From NCBI GenBank assembly GCA_030154265.1, contig JASKKH010000005.1, positions 20,519 to 84,518 on the forward strand: a stretch of 64,000 nucleotides of DNA. Reading direction: 5' to 3'. This document shows positions 44,228 to 55,564 of this stretch, one piece after another. The notes under the pieces were generated by a model, which saw only the letters and a program-made list of their open reading frames with translations, was not told the DNA's origin and did no database searches. A program made the translations under genes and the position numbers. This DNA comes from Clostridia bacterium. Lineage in GTDB: Bacteria > Bacillota > DSM-521 > Neomoorellales > Neomoorellaceae. The stretch's first letter is position 1; each line of letters starts with the position of its first letter.

Positions 44228-46777
44228 CTAAAGTTCCCGTTTTACCTCTTCTATCTTATATACTTCTATAATGTCTCCAACTTTAATATCGTTAAATTTC
44301 TCTAAACCTATACCACATTCATATCCTTGAACTACTTCTTTAACATCATCTTTAAATCTTTTTAACGAATCTATACGTCCTTCAAATATTACTACACCAT
44401 CTCTAATAAGCCTTGCAAATGATCTGCTTTCGATTTTTCCTTCTGTAACAAAACAGCCAGCTACCGTACCAACCTTAGGTACTTTAAATGTAGCCCTTAC
44501 TTCTGCTTGGCCTAAAGTTACTTCTTTCTTTTCAGGTTCTAATAAACCTGCCATGGCTGCTTTTACATCATTAACAGCTTCATAAATTACTCTATAAAGT
44601 CTAATTTCTACCCCTGCATCCTCAGCTGCCTTACGCACACTAGCCTCTGGGCGGACATTAAAACCAATAATTATTGCTTTAGAAGCAGCAGCAAGCATAA
44701 CATCAGTCTCGGTAATAGCTCCCACACCGCCATGGATTAAATTGACCTTAACTTCATCTGTCGATTGACGTTCCAAGACACTTCGTAAAGCTTCAACAGA
44801 ACCTTGTACGTCAGCTTTAATAATTAAATTTAATTCTTTAACTTCTCCTGCTTCCAACTGTTTAAATAAGTCATCTAATGAAGTCTTACTAGAGGCTTTT
44901 AATTCTTTCTCACGACGTTCTTCTTGACGTAATTCGGCAATTTGTCGAGCTAATTTTTCATCCTCTATGACTTGGAAGATGTCACCGGCTTCAGGTAAAT
45001 CAGATAAACCTAAAACCTCTACTGGCATGGATGGTGGAGCACTTTCTATTCGTTCTCCTTTATCATTATTCATAGCCCGAACTCTACCATAAACTGAACC
45101 AGCAACCAAATTATCTCCTATTTTTAGAGTACCTTTTTGTACTAACATTGTAGCAACCGGACCACGCCCTTTATCTAATTGGGCTTCAATAATTATCCCT
45201 CGAGCGGGACGGTTAGGATTAGCTTTTAATTCTTGGATATCAGCAGTTAACAAAACCATTTCTAGTAATTCATTAATACCTTGTTTTTTGACAGCTGATA
45301 CAGGAACCATTATTGTATCGCCGCCCCATTCTTCTGGTACAAGTTCATATTCAATTAATTGCTGTTTAACCCGCTCCACGTTTGCATTAGGACGGTCTAT
45401 TTTATTGATAGCCACAATTATAGGTACTTTAGCTGCTTTGGCATGATTAATGGCCTCAATGGTTTGAGGCATTACTCCATCATCTGCAGCTACTACTAAG
45501 ATTGCAATATCTGTAGCTTGAGCCCCTCTAGCACGCATTGAGGTAAAAGCTTCATGCCCCGGAGTATCTAAGAAGGTAATTTTGCGATTGTTTAATTCAA
45601 CTTGATATGCACCAATATGCTGGGTAATCCCCCCAGCTTCATTAGCCGTAACGTTAGTATGTCTAATTACATCTAAGAGAGAAGTTTTTCCATGATCAAC
45701 ATGACCCATAACCGTAACAACGGGTGGTCTCTCTACTAAGCTTTCAGGATCATCAACTATATCTTCCAATTCCGTAATTGGTTTCTCAACTTTAGTCTCA
45801 ACAATAGCTCCAAAGTCACGGGCGACAATTTCTGCCGTTTCTATATCTAGTTCGTTATTAATTGTCGCCATTATACCTTGTTTCATTAAATATTTGATAA
45901 CCTCGGAAACTGTTTTGCCAAGTCGTTTAGCTAGCTCCTGAACTGTAATACTTCCAGTCAAAGTTACCTTAGGCACTACCTTAGGTGCCTCTTTCTGTTT
46001 TTCAGCCTTATTTTTATTTTTGTTTTTGTTACGTTTTAGCAGTCTTTCTTCCCGATTAAAATCGTCGTTTTTCTGTCGTTTACGGTTCCAGTTATTCTCA
46101 TTATATTTAGACTTAGAACCATATCTATCACGTTTCTTTTCTGGAACATCTTTAACAACAACCTCTGGAGGTTTGGGAATTTTTAAAGGTTTATTCTGCT
46201 TCCCTTGTCCTTTACCTGTATTTCGCTGTTTAGAACCAGTTTGATCTTTAAATTTTTTCTGTTCACTATTAATTACTACATTATCACCCTGCCGCGGTGG
46301 TAAGTTGTTTTGTCTGTTTTTTAAACGTTGTTGGCCCCGATTTTTGTCTCCCCCACGGTATGACTTGTTTGAAGTAGATTTTTTATCTTTACCTCCAGCC
46401 TTCACTTCCTGTTGTGCCTCATTATTTTGCCCTTGTCTTTGTTCCTGTATTGGAGGCTTAGCGGTTTGTTTTTTGGGGGGAGTATTCTCCAACGCCTTAT
46501 CTCGTAAGTCATTGCCTTCTATGTTTGCTTTAATATTAGTTTCTTCGGTAACTTTTTCCTTACTCTGATCTGTAGTTTTTTTATCCTGCTGTACCTTTGC
46601 CATTTTAGCTGCCCGCCACTGTTTACGGTAATGGTTTCTAACTTTTATGACTTCTCCGTTCTCCAAAACGCTCATATGAGAACGAATAAAAATTCCCAGT
46701 TTTGCCATTGTATCCATCAAATCTTTATTAGTAACTTTTAATTCTTTTGCTAATTCATAAACACGTGTTTTAGCCAT
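44228..46777 (-). CDS. infB: Translation initiation factor IF-2
   Basis: IF-2 brings initiator tRNA to the ribosome. 849 residues. N-terminal IF2N domain ([19 protein letters not shown]), a long Lys/Gln/Asn-rich low-complexity region (about 60-265), a second IF2N-like domain, then the GTPase with GHVDHGKT (about 355), DTPGHEAF and NKIDRP, and two C-terminal beta-barrel domains with [20 protein letters not shown] precedes the ATG. The Lys/Asn/Gln region is of lower complexity than its neighbours. Confidence 0.97.
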   Translation of the reverse strand: MAKTRVYELAKELKVTNKDLMDTMAKLGIFIRSHMSVLENGEVIKVRNHYRKQWRAAKMAKVQQDKKTTDQSKEKVTEETNIKANIEGNDLRDKALENTPPKKQTAKPPIQEQRQGQNNEAQQEVKAGGKDKKSTSNKSYRGGDKNRGQQRLKNRQNNLPPRQGDNVVINSEQKKFKDQTGSKQRNTGKGQGKQNKPLKIPKPPEVVVKDVPEKKRDRYGSKSKYNENNWNRKRQKNDDFNREERLLKRNKNKNKNKAEKQKEAPKVVPKVTLTGSITVQELAKRLGKTVSEVIKYLMKQGIMATINNELDIETAEIVARDFGAIVETKVEKPITELEDIVDDPESLVERPPVVTVMGHVDHGKTSLLDVIRHTNVTANEAGGITQHIGAYQVELNNRKITFLDTPGHEAFTSMRARGAQATDIAILVVAADDGVMPQTIEAINHAKAAKVPIIVAINKIDRPNANVERVKQQLIEYELVPEEWGGDTIMVPVSAVKKQGINELLEMVLLTADIQELKANPNRPARGIIIEAQLDKGRGPVATMLVQKGTLKIGDNLVAGSVYGRVRAMNNDKGERIESAPPSMPVEVLGLSDLPEAGDIFQVIEDEKLARQIAELRQEERREKELKASSKTSLDDLFKQLEAGEVKELNLIIKADVQGSVEALRSVLERQSTDEVKVNLIHGGVGAITETDVMLAAASKAIIIGFNVRPEASVRKAAEDAGVEIRLYRVIYEAVNDVKAAMAGLLEPEKKEVTLGQAEVRATFKVPKVGTVAGCFVTEGKIESRSFARLIRDGVVIFEGRIDSLKRFKDDVKEVVQGYECGIGLEKFNDIKVGDIIEVYKIEEVKREL

Positions 46778-46795
46778 TAAACCACCCCCATATTC

Positions 46796-47104
46796 TCATA
46801 CACCAACCTCCAGTACTTTCTGCCAAATTGTTTTTGCCATATTTTCATCAGTAATACCAACGACAGCGCATGGAGGTTTACCCAACGCGGCTCCTATATC
46901 ATTCTTCTTACCGAAAATCAACTCCTGACTGTTGTATTTATGACACAATGTAATAAATTTTGATTTAAATTTCGGACTGGTATCTGTTGCAAGTATAACC
47001 AAGTATATATTACCTTTTTTTAAATTTTGATTTACTGTTTGATAACCCCAAACTAAGTTTTTAGCCCGGTAAGCTAAACCCAGAAAATTATAAATATCAT
47101 TCAT
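46796..47104 (-). CDS. ylxQ: L7Ae-family ribosomal protein (YlxQ)
   Basis: YlxQ binds RNA of kink-turn type in the nusA-infB operon. 102 residues: NFLGLAYRAKNLVWGYQTV, the beta core YLVILATDTS, and AALGKPPCAVVGITDEN. ATG 47104 overlaps the rnpM stop (ATGAATGA); ATG 47116 is also possible. Precise role unknown. Confidence 0.86.
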   Translation of the reverse strand: MNDIYNFLGLAYRAKNLVWGYQTVNQNLKKGNIYLVILATDTSPKFKSKFITLCHKYNSQELIFGKKNDIGAALGKPPCAVVGITDENMAKTIWQKVLEVGV

Positions 47105-47387
47105 TTTCTTTACCATCTTGATGCTTTTTGAAATAATTTTCTAGTTCTGATAAAATTTCCGAGGCAATTGATACGCCTAAAGCCCGCTCCAAAGCCCGGC
47201 TTTTGGCAGCTTTATATAAGCATTCAACTCTAGGGCACAAGTATGCTCCACGCCCAGCACGTTTTCCTGTAGTATCAATAACAACCTCTTGTTCTGGTGT
47301 TCGTACAATTCTAATTAAATTTTTCTTCTCATTTCTTGAGCGACAACCTACACACATTCTCAAAGGTATCTTTCTTTGTTTAGGCAA
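47097..47387 (-). CDS. rnpM: YlxR-family protein RnpM
   Basis: YlxR/RnpM proteins have been shown to bind and modulate RNase P RNA in Bacillus. 96 residues with PLRMCVGCRSRNEKKNLIRIVR, TGKRAGRGAYLCPRVECL and a helical C-terminus. Starts at TTG 47387, eight bases from GGGAGGAG. Two bases separate it from the nusA stop codon. Confidence 0.88.
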   Translation of the reverse strand: MPKQRKIPLRMCVGCRSRNEKKNLIRIVRTPEQEVVIDTTGKRAGRGAYLCPRVECLYKAAKSRALERALGVSIASEILSELENYFKKHQDGKENE

Positions 47388-47389
47388 GT

Positions 47390-48487
47390 TTACTCCTCCC
47401 TCAACTCGCCATCAAAAGCTGTTATATCGACTTCATCATCCCAAGTATACCAATCACCAGCTTCCGACTCACTTTTTATATCGATTTTCCAATTAGTAAT
47501 TCTAGCTGCTAATCTAGCATTTTGTCCTTCTTTGCCAATGGCAAGGGAAAGCTGGTCATCTGGAACAATTACCTGGCTAATTTTATTTTCTTCGTCTACC
47601 ACAACATCCAATACCTTGGATGGACTTAAGGAATTAGCTATAAAAACAGCAGGATCAGAACTCCATTTTATAATATCGACTTTTTCGCCCCCAAGTTCTT
47701 GAACCACAGCTTGAACCCTAGAACCTTTGGGACCAACACAAGAACCAACAGGATCAACAGTTTCTTCTTTTGAATAAACAGCAATTTTAGAACGAGCTCC
47801 AGCTTCTCGAGCAACTGCTTTAATTTCAACAATGCCTTGATGAATTTCAGGAACCTCAAGTTCAAAAAGCCTTTTTATTAAACCTGGATGAGTGCGAGAA
47901 ACAAAAATCTGAGGCCCTTTATTTGTTTTACGAACTTCAAGAATATATGTTTTTATACGTTCACCTTGACGATAGTTCTCACCAGGAGTTTGCTCACCTG
48001 CAACAAGAACTGCTTCTGCTTTCCCAATATCAATAATTACATTTTTACCTTCATATCTTTGAATAACCCCGGTAACAATATCATTTTCCCTACTGATAAA
48101 CTCTTCGTATATTAAGTCTCTCTCAGCCTCACGAATACGCTGTACGACTACTTGTTTTGCTGTTTGAGCAGCTATACGCCCAAAATTTCGGGGAGTTACC
48201 TCTTTTTCTACTATATCTCCTATCTCATAGTTACTGTTATATTTTCTTGCTTCTTCTAAAGAAATTTCTAGTCTACTATCATTTACTTTTTCAACTACCT
48301 GGCGTTGAGTGAATACTTTTATTTCCCCTGTTTCTCGCTGGATATCAACGCGAACATTCTGTAAGGAATTAAAATTTTTTTTATATGCTGATATTAATGC
48401 GGCTTCAATTGCCTCCAATAAAACATCAACATCGATACCTTTCTCTCTTTCTAAGTCTCGTAAAGCTTGGATAAACTCACTGTTCAT
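47390..48487 (-). CDS. nusA: Transcription termination/antitermination factor NusA
   Basis: NusA binds RNA polymerase and influences pausing and termination. N-terminal RNAP-binding domain, an S1 domain (about residues 130-200) and two KH domains ([21 protein letters not shown] and [20 protein letters not shown]). 365 residues, without the acidic C-terminal repeats of enterobacteria, as usual in Firmicutes. The ATG overlaps the rimP stop (ATGA). Confidence 0.96.
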   Translation of the reverse strand: MNSEFIQALRDLEREKGIDVDVLLEAIEAALISAYKKNFNSLQNVRVDIQRETGEIKVFTQRQVVEKVNDSRLEISLEEARKYNSNYEIGDIVEKEVTPRNFGRIAAQTAKQVVVQRIREAERDLIYEEFISRENDIVTGVIQRYEGKNVIIDIGKAEAVLVAGEQTPGENYRQGERIKTYILEVRKTNKGPQIFVSRTHPGLIKRLFELEVPEIHQGIVEIKAVAREAGARSKIAVYSKEETVDPVGSCVGPKGSRVQAVVQELGGEKVDIIKWSSDPAVFIANSLSPSKVLDVVVDEENKISQVIVPDDQLSLAIGKEGQNARLAARITNWKIDIKSESEAGDWYTWDDEVDITAFDGELREE

Positions 48488-48966
48488 TCCTTAGGCCTCC
48501 TATCCTCTGCCTCATCAAACACCAGCTTAGCAGTAGTTATCTGTTCCAGGGGAATACCTAATAAACGACCTTCATCAAGCTGTATTTTTACCTGCCCTTC
48601 CTCATAACCAAGTAATAGGCCTTTAAAATTACGTTGACCTTCGATAGGCTTAAAAGTACGTACTTTAACTTTACTTCCCTTGAAGCGAATAAAATCTTTT
48701 TCTTTCTTTAATGGACGTTCTAGTCCCGGTGAGGATACTTCTAAATAATAACTATTAGGAATGGGATCCTTTTCATCCAATATTTCTCCAACAACTTTAC
48801 TGACTTTTTCACAGTCTTCTAAACCAATCCCTGTTGGTTGATCAATAAATAACCTCAATATGTAGCAATTACCTTCTTTAACATATTGTAAGTCAACTAA
48901 TTCATATCCCATATTAGATAAATCCAGAACAACCATTTCCTTTATCTTTTCTGTTAATTTACTCAA
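48484..48966 (-). CDS. rimP: Ribosome maturation factor RimP
   Basis: RimP promotes 30S assembly. Pattern [44 protein letters not shown], and [14 protein letters not shown], with a C-terminal Sm-like beta barrel. 160 residues. TTG start at 48966, with AGGAGG nine bases upstream. First gene of the nusA-infB operon. Confidence 0.94.
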   Translation of the reverse strand: MSKLTEKIKEMVVLDLSNMGYELVDLQYVKEGNCYILRLFIDQPTGIGLEDCEKVSKVVGEILDEKDPIPNSYYLEVSSPGLERPLKKEKDFIRFKGSKVKVRTFKPIEGQRNFKGLLLGYEEGQVKIQLDEGRLLGIPLEQITTAKLVFDEAEDRRPKE

Positions 48967-48992
48967 AGGGGCAGCCTCCTAAAAATTAACAT

Positions 48993-49020
48993 AAAAGAGT
49001 GGGCTCAAACCCACTCTTTT
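48993..49020. terminator. Terminator between polC and rimP, perfect 11-bp stem
   Basis: AAAAGAGTGGG pairs with CCCACTCTTTT across a six-base loop. T-runs follow on both strands (plus TTTTTCC; minus TTTTATGTTAATTTTT). It can terminate the polC transcript before the rimP operon. Confidence 0.85.
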
Positions 49021-49107
49021 TCCATTCCATCAAATAATACAACAATAGATAACCCTATGAGAAAAGTTCAATTTCAGTATATCATAGGATTTTTTGCACC
49101 GCAAGTT

Positions 49108-52100
49108 TTATGAAAAAAAAGCTAGTTGGTCAGACTGTGGTAAACCTCTTAATGAACCGTGGTTCTCTAAAGCCTCAATAACCGTTCTACTTATCCGTGT
49201 CCGGTTTTGTAAATCTTCAATCGAAGTAAAAAATCTCTGTTCACGAGCCCGTACAATGGATTCTGCAGCAGCTTGCCCAAGACCAGATAATGCAACTAAA
49301 GGAGGTAATAATTCACCTTTTTTTATCTTAAACCTATTAACGTCAGAATTTTTTAAATCTATATGTTTCATGGTAATTCCCCGACAGTACATTTCCCTTG
49401 CTACCTCCAAGATTGTTAATACATTCTTGTCTCTGGCCGTGGCTTGATTGCCTTTTTTCTCTAAGTATTCAATTTGTTCTTGAATAACATTTTTACCTGC
49501 AGATACAATATCGGCATCAAACTCATCAGCTCTTATACTAAAAAAAGCAGCATAAAAAGCCTCAGGATAATAAACTTTGTAAAAAGCTATCCTAAAAGCC
49601 ATAGTAACATAAGCTACTGCATGGGCTTTGGGAAAAAGATACTTTATTTTCTTACAAGATTGGAGAAACCATTCAGGGACACCTGCCGCTATAATAGCTT
49701 CCTCATATTCTTTTTTTACACCTTTTCCTTTGCGAACATCCTCCATTGTTCGAAATGCAATATTTGTTTCTACCCCATGTTGAATTAAGAAATTCATAAT
49801 ATCATCGCGAGTAGAAATTGCTTCATCCAGACGGGCAGTACCATTTCTAATGAGATCCTGAGCATTATTTAACCAAACATCAGTGCCATGGGAAAAACCA
49901 CTAATACGCACTAGTTCCGCAAAGGTCTTTGGCTTAGTTTCCTCCAACATCTGCCGGACAAATCGAGTCCCAAATTCAGGAATACCAATAGTCCCGACCT
50001 TGGAATTGATGTCCTCGCTATTAACTCCAAGGGCTTTAACACTAGAAAATAGAGACATAGTACGTTCCTCATCAAGAGGAATTTCCCTAGCATTTACTCC
50101 AGTTAGGTCTTCTAACATTTTTATTACTGTCGGATCATCATGTCCAAGAAGGTCTAGTTTTACTAAACGACTACTAATTGAATGGTAATCAAAATGAGTC
50201 GTGATAATTTTGCTATCTACATCATCTGCAGGATGTTGTAAAGGTGTAAATTGATAAATATTAAGGCCTTTGGGAAGCACCATAACTCCGCCTGGATGTT
50301 GGCCTGTTGTTCTCTTAACACCAGTTATTCCTTTAACCAAACGATTAATTTCTGCCTGTCGCTTTTTAAGACCTTTTTCTTCCATGTATTTTTGGACAAA
50401 ACCATAAGCTGTTCGTTCAGCCAAGGTAGCTATAGTTCCTGCTCTAAAAACATGGTCCTTACCAAAAATCTCTTCGGTATAATTATGGGCACGAAATTGA
50501 TATTCTCCAGAGAAATTAAGATCTATATCCGGAACTTTATCACCTTTAAAGCCCAAAAAAACTTCAAAAGGAATATCATGCCCATCTTTAGTTAAATCTT
50601 GACCACATTTAACACATTTTTTATCTGGTAGATCTGCCCCACACTTAAAACTCCCATCCGTAATAAATTCACTGTGTTTACATACAGGACAACGATAATG
50701 GGGAGGAAGGGGATTAACCTCTGTAATTCCTGCCATAGTAGCAACTAAAGAAGAACCAACTGAACCTCTGGAACCCACTAAATAGCCATCTTCATTTGAC
50801 TTTTTTACAAGCTTATGTGCTATTAGATATAGCACAGCAAAACCGTGGCCAATAATTGACTGCATCTCTTTATCTAAACGAGTTTTTACTATCTGAGGTA
50901 GTGGATCACCATATAAATTATTAGCCATAGTTTTAACAATTTGGGTTAATTCTTTCTCTGCACCAGGAATTTCCGGTGGATAGAATCCATCAGGGATCGG
51001 TTTTATGTTATCTTCGATTTGCTGTGCCAATAGCCTAGGGTTATCAATTACAACTTTCCTAGCTATTTCTGGTTTCAGATAATTAAATTCTTCAAGCATT
51101 TCTTCAGTCGTTCTGTAAAAAAGAGGAGCTTGTACATCATCAAAGCCCTGACCTGCAAGCAAAATTTGTCGATAAATAGCATCTTCAGGATTTAAAAAAT
51201 GTACATCACAAGTTGCAACAACAGGTTTATTTAGTTTTTCCCCCAAAGCAATAATTTTCTTATTAATATCTTTTAAGGCATCACCATTAGGCACCTGACC
51301 CTTACGAATTAAAAATTCATTATTACCTACTGGCTGAATTTCTAAAAAGTCATAAAAAGATGCAATTTCTTTGAGGCGTTCTTCATCAGCACCTTTAAGG
51401 TAATTACGAATTAATTCTCCCGCTTCACAAGCTGTACCAAGTAAAAGGCCTTCACGGTATTTTTGTAATAAATCCCTAGGTATCCTCGGCCTACGATAAA
51501 AATAATTTATGTGAGCACAAGAGACTAAGTAATATAGATTCTTAAGGCCTTGTTGGTTTTTAGCTAGTAAAATAATATGATACGTCTGTTGATTATTATC
51601 ATTTTGTTCATCTTGATCAAAAAGGTAACCTTCTACTCCATAAATAATTTTAACTCCGTATTTACTACCCGCTTCAGCCGCAGCAGGAAAAGACTGGAGA
51701 TTGCCATGTTCTGTAATAGCTACTGCCTCATGTCCCCATAGCGCAGCCTGTTTTACTACTTCCGTTACATCGGTAACGGCATCCATAGCACTCATCTTGG
51801 TATGAAGGTGTAACTCAATTCTTTTTTCCGGAGCGTGATCCTCACGTCTAGGGTATTCTTTTTTGGAAACGGCCTCGGCTAATAATACCAATTCCTGGTC
51901 ATAACGGTCATATTGGACTGGCCCTTGTACCTGAACCCAATCTCCTACAGCCAGGCACCCATCAACCAAAGGGCCCTCACTTATGAAAGCTTTAACACTA
52001 ATAGAGTCAGTTCGATCACTTATATCAAAGCTTATCAGAAAACGACCAGATTTTAACTTGCGTACTTCATATTTTAAAACTTCCCCATGAACAGTAACTT

Positions 52101-52746
52101 TCTTTTCTTCTTCCTGAATTTGTTCTAAAAGATGTGAAATATTTTTATCAATTTTGCTACCAAGTAATAGCTCGGATTTTTTTGTATTTTTATTTTTACT
52201 ATTTGTTTCAGAAACTTCTTTTTGGACCCGTTCTAATTGCTTTGTTTCAAGCTCATTTGAAGCAGTAGTTATTTCCTGATGATAATTTATATCGGCAATT
52301 AACTCAACTTTAATATTGTATCCGTACTCTTTAAGTACCTTTTGTAGAACTATGTCTGCATTACAACTCTTCAATGTCTCTATAGCTAGTGAAACAGGCA
52401 AAATTAGTTGTAGTGTATTATTGTTAATTTCTAGTCTAGCACTTGAAAGCCAAGCAGAACTTCCATTTCCTAAAATATATGAAACTTTATTTAAAATAAT
52501 AGATTTATTATCTCTACAAAATGAAACTAAATCAGTTTGATTATTCAACTTTTTATTATTTTTAATCTCAAATGAAATACCAGGGAATTTTTCTTTTAGG
52601 AATTGATAACAATTATTTATCTCTTCCGAAGTTAAATCATTAGAAGAAAGCCATATATAACATTTTCTGACTTTCCGTAAAACTTCAACTTTCTCAATTA
52701 CCCCTCTTTTCATTAACTGTTGCCAAAGTTCTTCTTTTACATCCAT
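49108..52746 (-). CDS. polC: DNA polymerase III alpha subunit PolC, lacking the 3'-5' exonuclease domain
   Basis: PolC is the Gram-positive replicative polymerase. Domains seen: N-terminal region (about 1-200), OB fold (about 215-300), PHP domain with IELHLHTKMSAMDA (about 311-324) and AITEHGN, then GVEGYLFD (370-377), a short linker, and YHIILLAKNQQGLKNLYYLV. Palm/fingers follow with a four-Cys zinc site (CPVCKH ... CVKCGQ), DKVPDIDLNFSGEYQ with catalytic Asp residues, GVKRTTGQHPGGVMV and helix-hairpin-helix at the C-terminus. In Bacillus PolC a DEDD exonuclease of about 200-225 residues lies between the two PHP halves; here it is absent in frame, and the length of 1212 against about 1437 equals that loss. 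ATG 52746 has GAGGTTGAG upstream. Confidence 0.95.
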   Translation of the reverse strand: MDVKEELWQQLMKRGVIEKVEVLRKVRKCYIWLSSNDLTSEEINNCYQFLKEKFPGISFEIKNNKKLNNQTDLVSFCRDNKSIILNKVSYILGNGSSAWLSSARLEINNNTLQLILPVSLAIETLKSCNADIVLQKVLKEYGYNIKVELIADINYHQEITTASNELETKQLERVQKEVSETNSKNKNTKKSELLLGSKIDKNISHLLEQIQEEEKKVTVHGEVLKYEVRKLKSGRFLISFDISDRTDSISVKAFISEGPLVDGCLAVGDWVQVQGPVQYDRYDQELVLLAEAVSKKEYPRREDHAPEKRIELHLHTKMSAMDAVTDVTEVVKQAALWGHEAVAITEHGNLQSFPAAAEAGSKYGVKIIYGVEGYLFDQDEQNDNNQQTYHIILLAKNQQGLKNLYYLVSCAHINYFYRRPRIPRDLLQKYREGLLLGTACEAGELIRNYLKGADEERLKEIASFYDFLEIQPVGNNEFLIRKGQVPNGDALKDINKKIIALGEKLNKPVVATCDVHFLNPEDAIYRQILLAGQGFDDVQAPLFYRTTEEMLEEFNYLKPEIARKVVIDNPRLLAQQIEDNIKPIPDGFYPPEIPGAEKELTQIVKTMANNLYGDPLPQIVKTRLDKEMQSIIGHGFAVLYLIAHKLVKKSNEDGYLVGSRGSVGSSLVATMAGITEVNPLPPHYRCPVCKHSEFITDGSFKCGADLPDKKCVKCGQDLTKDGHDIPFEVFLGFKGDKVPDIDLNFSGEYQFRAHNYTEEIFGKDHVFRAGTIATLAERTAYGFVQKYMEEKGLKKRQAEINRLVKGITGVKRTTGQHPGGVMVLPKGLNIYQFTPLQHPADDVDSKIITTHFDYHSISSRLVKLDLLGHDDPTVIKMLEDLTGVNAREIPLDEERTMSLFSSVKALGVNSEDINSKVGTIGIPEFGTRFVRQMLEETKPKTFAELVRISGFSHGTDVWLNNAQDLIRNGTARLDEAISTRDDIMNFLIQHGVETNIAFRTMEDVRKGKGVKKEYEEAIIAAGVPEWFLQSCKKIKYLFPKAHAVAYVTMAFRIAFYKVYYPEAFYAAFFSIRADEFDADIVSAGKNVIQEQIEYLEKKGNQATARDKNVLTILEVAREMYCRGITMKHIDLKNSDVNRFKIKKGELLPPLVALSGLGQAAAESIVRAREQRFFTSIEDLQNRTRISRTVIEALENHGSLRGLPQSDQLAFFS

Positions 52747-52759
52747 AAACGCTCAACCT

Positions 52760-54481
52760 CTATTTATACTTTTCCATCTCCCTGATAATCATCTCTTTTA
52801 CATACGAAGCTAATCCGTCTAAAGTTACAGATGTTTCCTTATCTTCGTTACGCCATTTTAAATCAACTGTACCTTGAGTTACTGTCTTTTTACCAACTGT
52901 TAACCGAAGTGGATACCCAATAAGATCTGCCTCTACAAATTTTTGTCCTGCTCTTTCATTACGATCATCAAATATTACCTCTATACCACTAGCACTTAAT
53001 TCTTTATACAAGTTTTCAGCAATTGTACGCTGCTCACTATCTTTATAAGAAGCTAGTATAATAATGACTTGAAACGGAGCTATACTTAAAGGCCAAATAA
53101 TACCATTGTCGTCATGGTGCTGTTCTACTGCAGCAGCCATGGTACGGCTGACACCAATTCCATAACACCCCATGACTATAGGACATTCCTTACCTTGAGG
53201 ATCAGTATAATAAGCACCTAATGCCTTACTGTATTTGGTGCCTAATTGGAAAACTTGTCCAACCTCGATGCCCCTAGCCTGGGATAAAACCGAACCACAC
53301 TGGGGACAAGGATCTCCAGCCTCTACTTGACGCAAATCAAATATCTCATTAATTTCAAAATCTCTACCTGGATTAACATTTATATAATGATAACCTTCTT
53401 TATTAGCTCCGACTATTCCATTGACCATATAAGGTATTTCAAGATCAGCATAAAAAGTTATTCCTTCCAATCCAACCGGACCCACATATCCTATCGGAGC
53501 TCCCGTTATTTTCTTAACCTTTTCAGCGTCAGCCAACACAAGATGCTTACAACCAAGGTGATTTTGTAATTTTATTTCGTTAAGTTCACGATCACCACGA
53601 ACCAAAACAGCTATAATCTGATTATCTGCTTCATAAAAAATCGTCTTAATGAGCTTGTCCGAAGTTATGTTAAGAAAAGTACTTACTTCCTTAACTGTCT
53701 TCTTACCCGGTGTAGCTATCTCTTCTAAAGGAGCTGGACTTTCTGTAATTTCTTTTGGTATTGCCTTACTAACAGCAATCTCGACATTTGCTGCATAATC
53801 ACAATCATTGCAATATACCAATACGGCTTCTCCAGTTTCAGCTAAGGCCATAAATTCATGGCTGTAGTTACCACCGATTGCTCCACTATCTGCTTCTACA
53901 GGACGAAATTCTAAACCACAACGACGAAAAACATTCTTATAAGCTTCATACATTTTAATATAACTTTCATTCAAACCTTCCTGGTCTTTATCAAATGAAT
54001 AGAGATCTTTCATTATAAATTCTCGACCTCTTAAAAGCCCAAACCTGGGTCTTCGTTCATCACGGTATTTATTTTGAATTTGATATAAAAGTAGTGGAAG
54101 TTGTTTGTATGAATTTATTTCATTACGTACTAGTAAAGTAATAATTTCTTCATGGGTAGGCCCTAAACAAAAATCACGTTGATGACGATCCTTAAGCCTG
54201 AACATTTCTTCACCATAAACATCCCAACGGCCACTTTCCTTCCATAATTCTGCCGTTTGGATGATAGGTAACAACAATTCTTGGCCACCAGCACGATCCA
54301 TTTCTTCTCTAATAATTCTTTCCAGTTTGGCTAAAACACGCCGAGCTAATGGTAAGTATGTATATATACCCGCAGCTGCTTTACGAATAAACCCTGCCCT
54401 TAAAAGTAATTTATGACTAATTATATCAGCCTCAGCCGGAGTTTCTCTTAATGTCGGTATTAAAAACTCACTTGCTCTCAT
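52760..54481 (-). CDS. proS: Prolyl-tRNA synthetase
   Basis: Charges tRNA-Pro. Class II motifs: motif 1 region near [23 protein letters not shown], motif 2 [24 protein letters not shown], motif 3 near [14 protein letters not shown]. An editing domain (about residues 220-390) lies between motifs 2 and 3 as in the bacterial type, with the anticodon-binding domain at the C-terminus. 573 residues from ATG 54481, preceded by GAGGGGGAAAAAG. The start overlaps the ispG end by 14 bp. Confidence 0.96.
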   Translation of the reverse strand: MRASEFLIPTLRETPAEADIISHKLLLRAGFIRKAAAGIYTYLPLARRVLAKLERIIREEMDRAGGQELLLPIIQTAELWKESGRWDVYGEEMFRLKDRHQRDFCLGPTHEEIITLLVRNEINSYKQLPLLLYQIQNKYRDERRPRFGLLRGREFIMKDLYSFDKDQEGLNESYIKMYEAYKNVFRRCGLEFRPVEADSGAIGGNYSHEFMALAETGEAVLVYCNDCDYAANVEIAVSKAIPKEITESPAPLEEIATPGKKTVKEVSTFLNITSDKLIKTIFYEADNQIIAVLVRGDRELNEIKLQNHLGCKHLVLADAEKVKKITGAPIGYVGPVGLEGITFYADLEIPYMVNGIVGANKEGYHYINVNPGRDFEINEIFDLRQVEAGDPCPQCGSVLSQARGIEVGQVFQLGTKYSKALGAYYTDPQGKECPIVMGCYGIGVSRTMAAAVEQHHDDNGIIWPLSIAPFQVIIILASYKDSEQRTIAENLYKELSASGIEVIFDDRNERAGQKFVEADLIGYPLRLTVGKKTVTQGTVDLKWRNEDKETSVTLDGLASYVKEMIIREMEKYK

Positions 54482-55556
54482 CTTTTTCCCCCTCTTCTGC
54501 AACTAAGCATTTGACTTCGTCTATTAAAACTTGTGCCATATCTTTTTGTGACACCTTCCGAACAGGCTTGCCATGGCGAAAAAGTAACCCGAAACCTGGG
54601 CCACCAGCAATACCAACATCAGCCTGTCGAGCCTCTCCAGGACCATTTACAGCACAACCCATAACAGCAACCTTTAGCGGTTTTTTAATTCCCTCGAGAC
54701 CAGCTTTAACTTTATCTACTACTTGTTCAAGCTCTACCTGACAACGCCCACAAGTAGGACAGGAAATTATCTCAACCCCATGCTTACGTAAACCTAAGAA
54801 ACGCAAAATTGAGAATCCAACTTTTACTTCCTCTACTGGATCCCCAGTTAGAGAAACGCGAATTGTATCACCTATGCCTTCATTTAGTAATATACCTATA
54901 CCAATGGCTGATTTTACAACTCCATCTAACCCACGGCCAGCTTCTGTTACCCCTAAATGCAAAGGATAATTGATTTTTTTTGCTAATAACCTATAGGCAG
55001 ATAACATCAAGGGTACTTCAGAAGCCTTTAAAGAAACCTTTATGTTATAAAAATCTTTTTCCTCTAATAGGCGAATATGTTTCATGGCACTCTCTACCAT
55101 GGCTTCCGCAGTTACTCCACCATGGGATGCTAAAACTTCTTTTTCCAATGAACCAGCATTTACACCAATACGTATGGGTACATTTCGAGCATTAGCTTCT
55201 CTGGCCACAATGCGTACTCGTTCTGGACCTCCAATATTACCCGGGTTTAATCGTAAGCCGTCAATCCCTGCTTCAAGGACCTTTAAAGCCAAGCGATAGT
55301 CAAAATGAATATCCGCTATTAGAGGTATATCAACCATTTTCTTTATCTTTTCAACAGCCTCTGCAGCTTCTTGATCGACAACAGCCACCCTAACAATTTC
55401 ACAACCCGCAGCTTTTAAGCGCCTAATTTGATCCACAGTTGCTTTAATATCCCGAGTATCAGTGTTAGTCATGGATTGAACTGATATAGGAGCTCCGTCA
55501 CCTATGGCCACTTTCCCAACCCATATTCGCCGGGTAGCATGACGCTTACTAACCAT
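54468..55556 (-). CDS. ispG: 4-hydroxy-3-methylbut-2-en-1-yl diphosphate synthase (flavodoxin/ferredoxin)
   Basis: IspG makes HMBPP in the MEP isoprenoid pathway using a [4Fe-4S] cluster and two electrons. TIM-barrel with [17 protein letters not shown] start, [25 protein letters not shown]-terminal iron-sulfur domain with ISCPTCGRC and [13 protein letters not shown]. 362 residues. GAGGTGACAT precedes the ATG. Electron donor is probably a ferredoxin; a small ferredoxin gene lies further upstream in this cluster. Confidence 0.96.
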   Translation of the reverse strand: MVSKRHATRRIWVGKVAIGDGAPISVQSMTNTDTRDIKATVDQIRRLKAAGCEIVRVAVVDQEAAEAVEKIKKMVDIPLIADIHFDYRLALKVLEAGIDGLRLNPGNIGGPERVRIVAREANARNVPIRIGVNAGSLEKEVLASHGGVTAEAMVESAMKHIRLLEEKDFYNIKVSLKASEVPLMLSAYRLLAKKINYPLHLGVTEAGRGLDGVVKSAIGIGILLNEGIGDTIRVSLTGDPVEEVKVGFSILRFLGLRKHGVEIISCPTCGRCQVELEQVVDKVKAGLEGIKKPLKVAVMGCAVNGPGEARQADVGIAGGPGFGLLFRHGKPVRKVSQKDMAQVLIDEVKCLVAEEGEKDESK

Positions 55557-55564
55557 ATGTCACC

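Noticed and set aside
54482..54502. T-box leader or extended N-terminus for proS
   Set aside because: No T-box motif (such as GGGTGG) occurs upstream; the gene overlaps ispG and has its own ribosome binding site at 54481.
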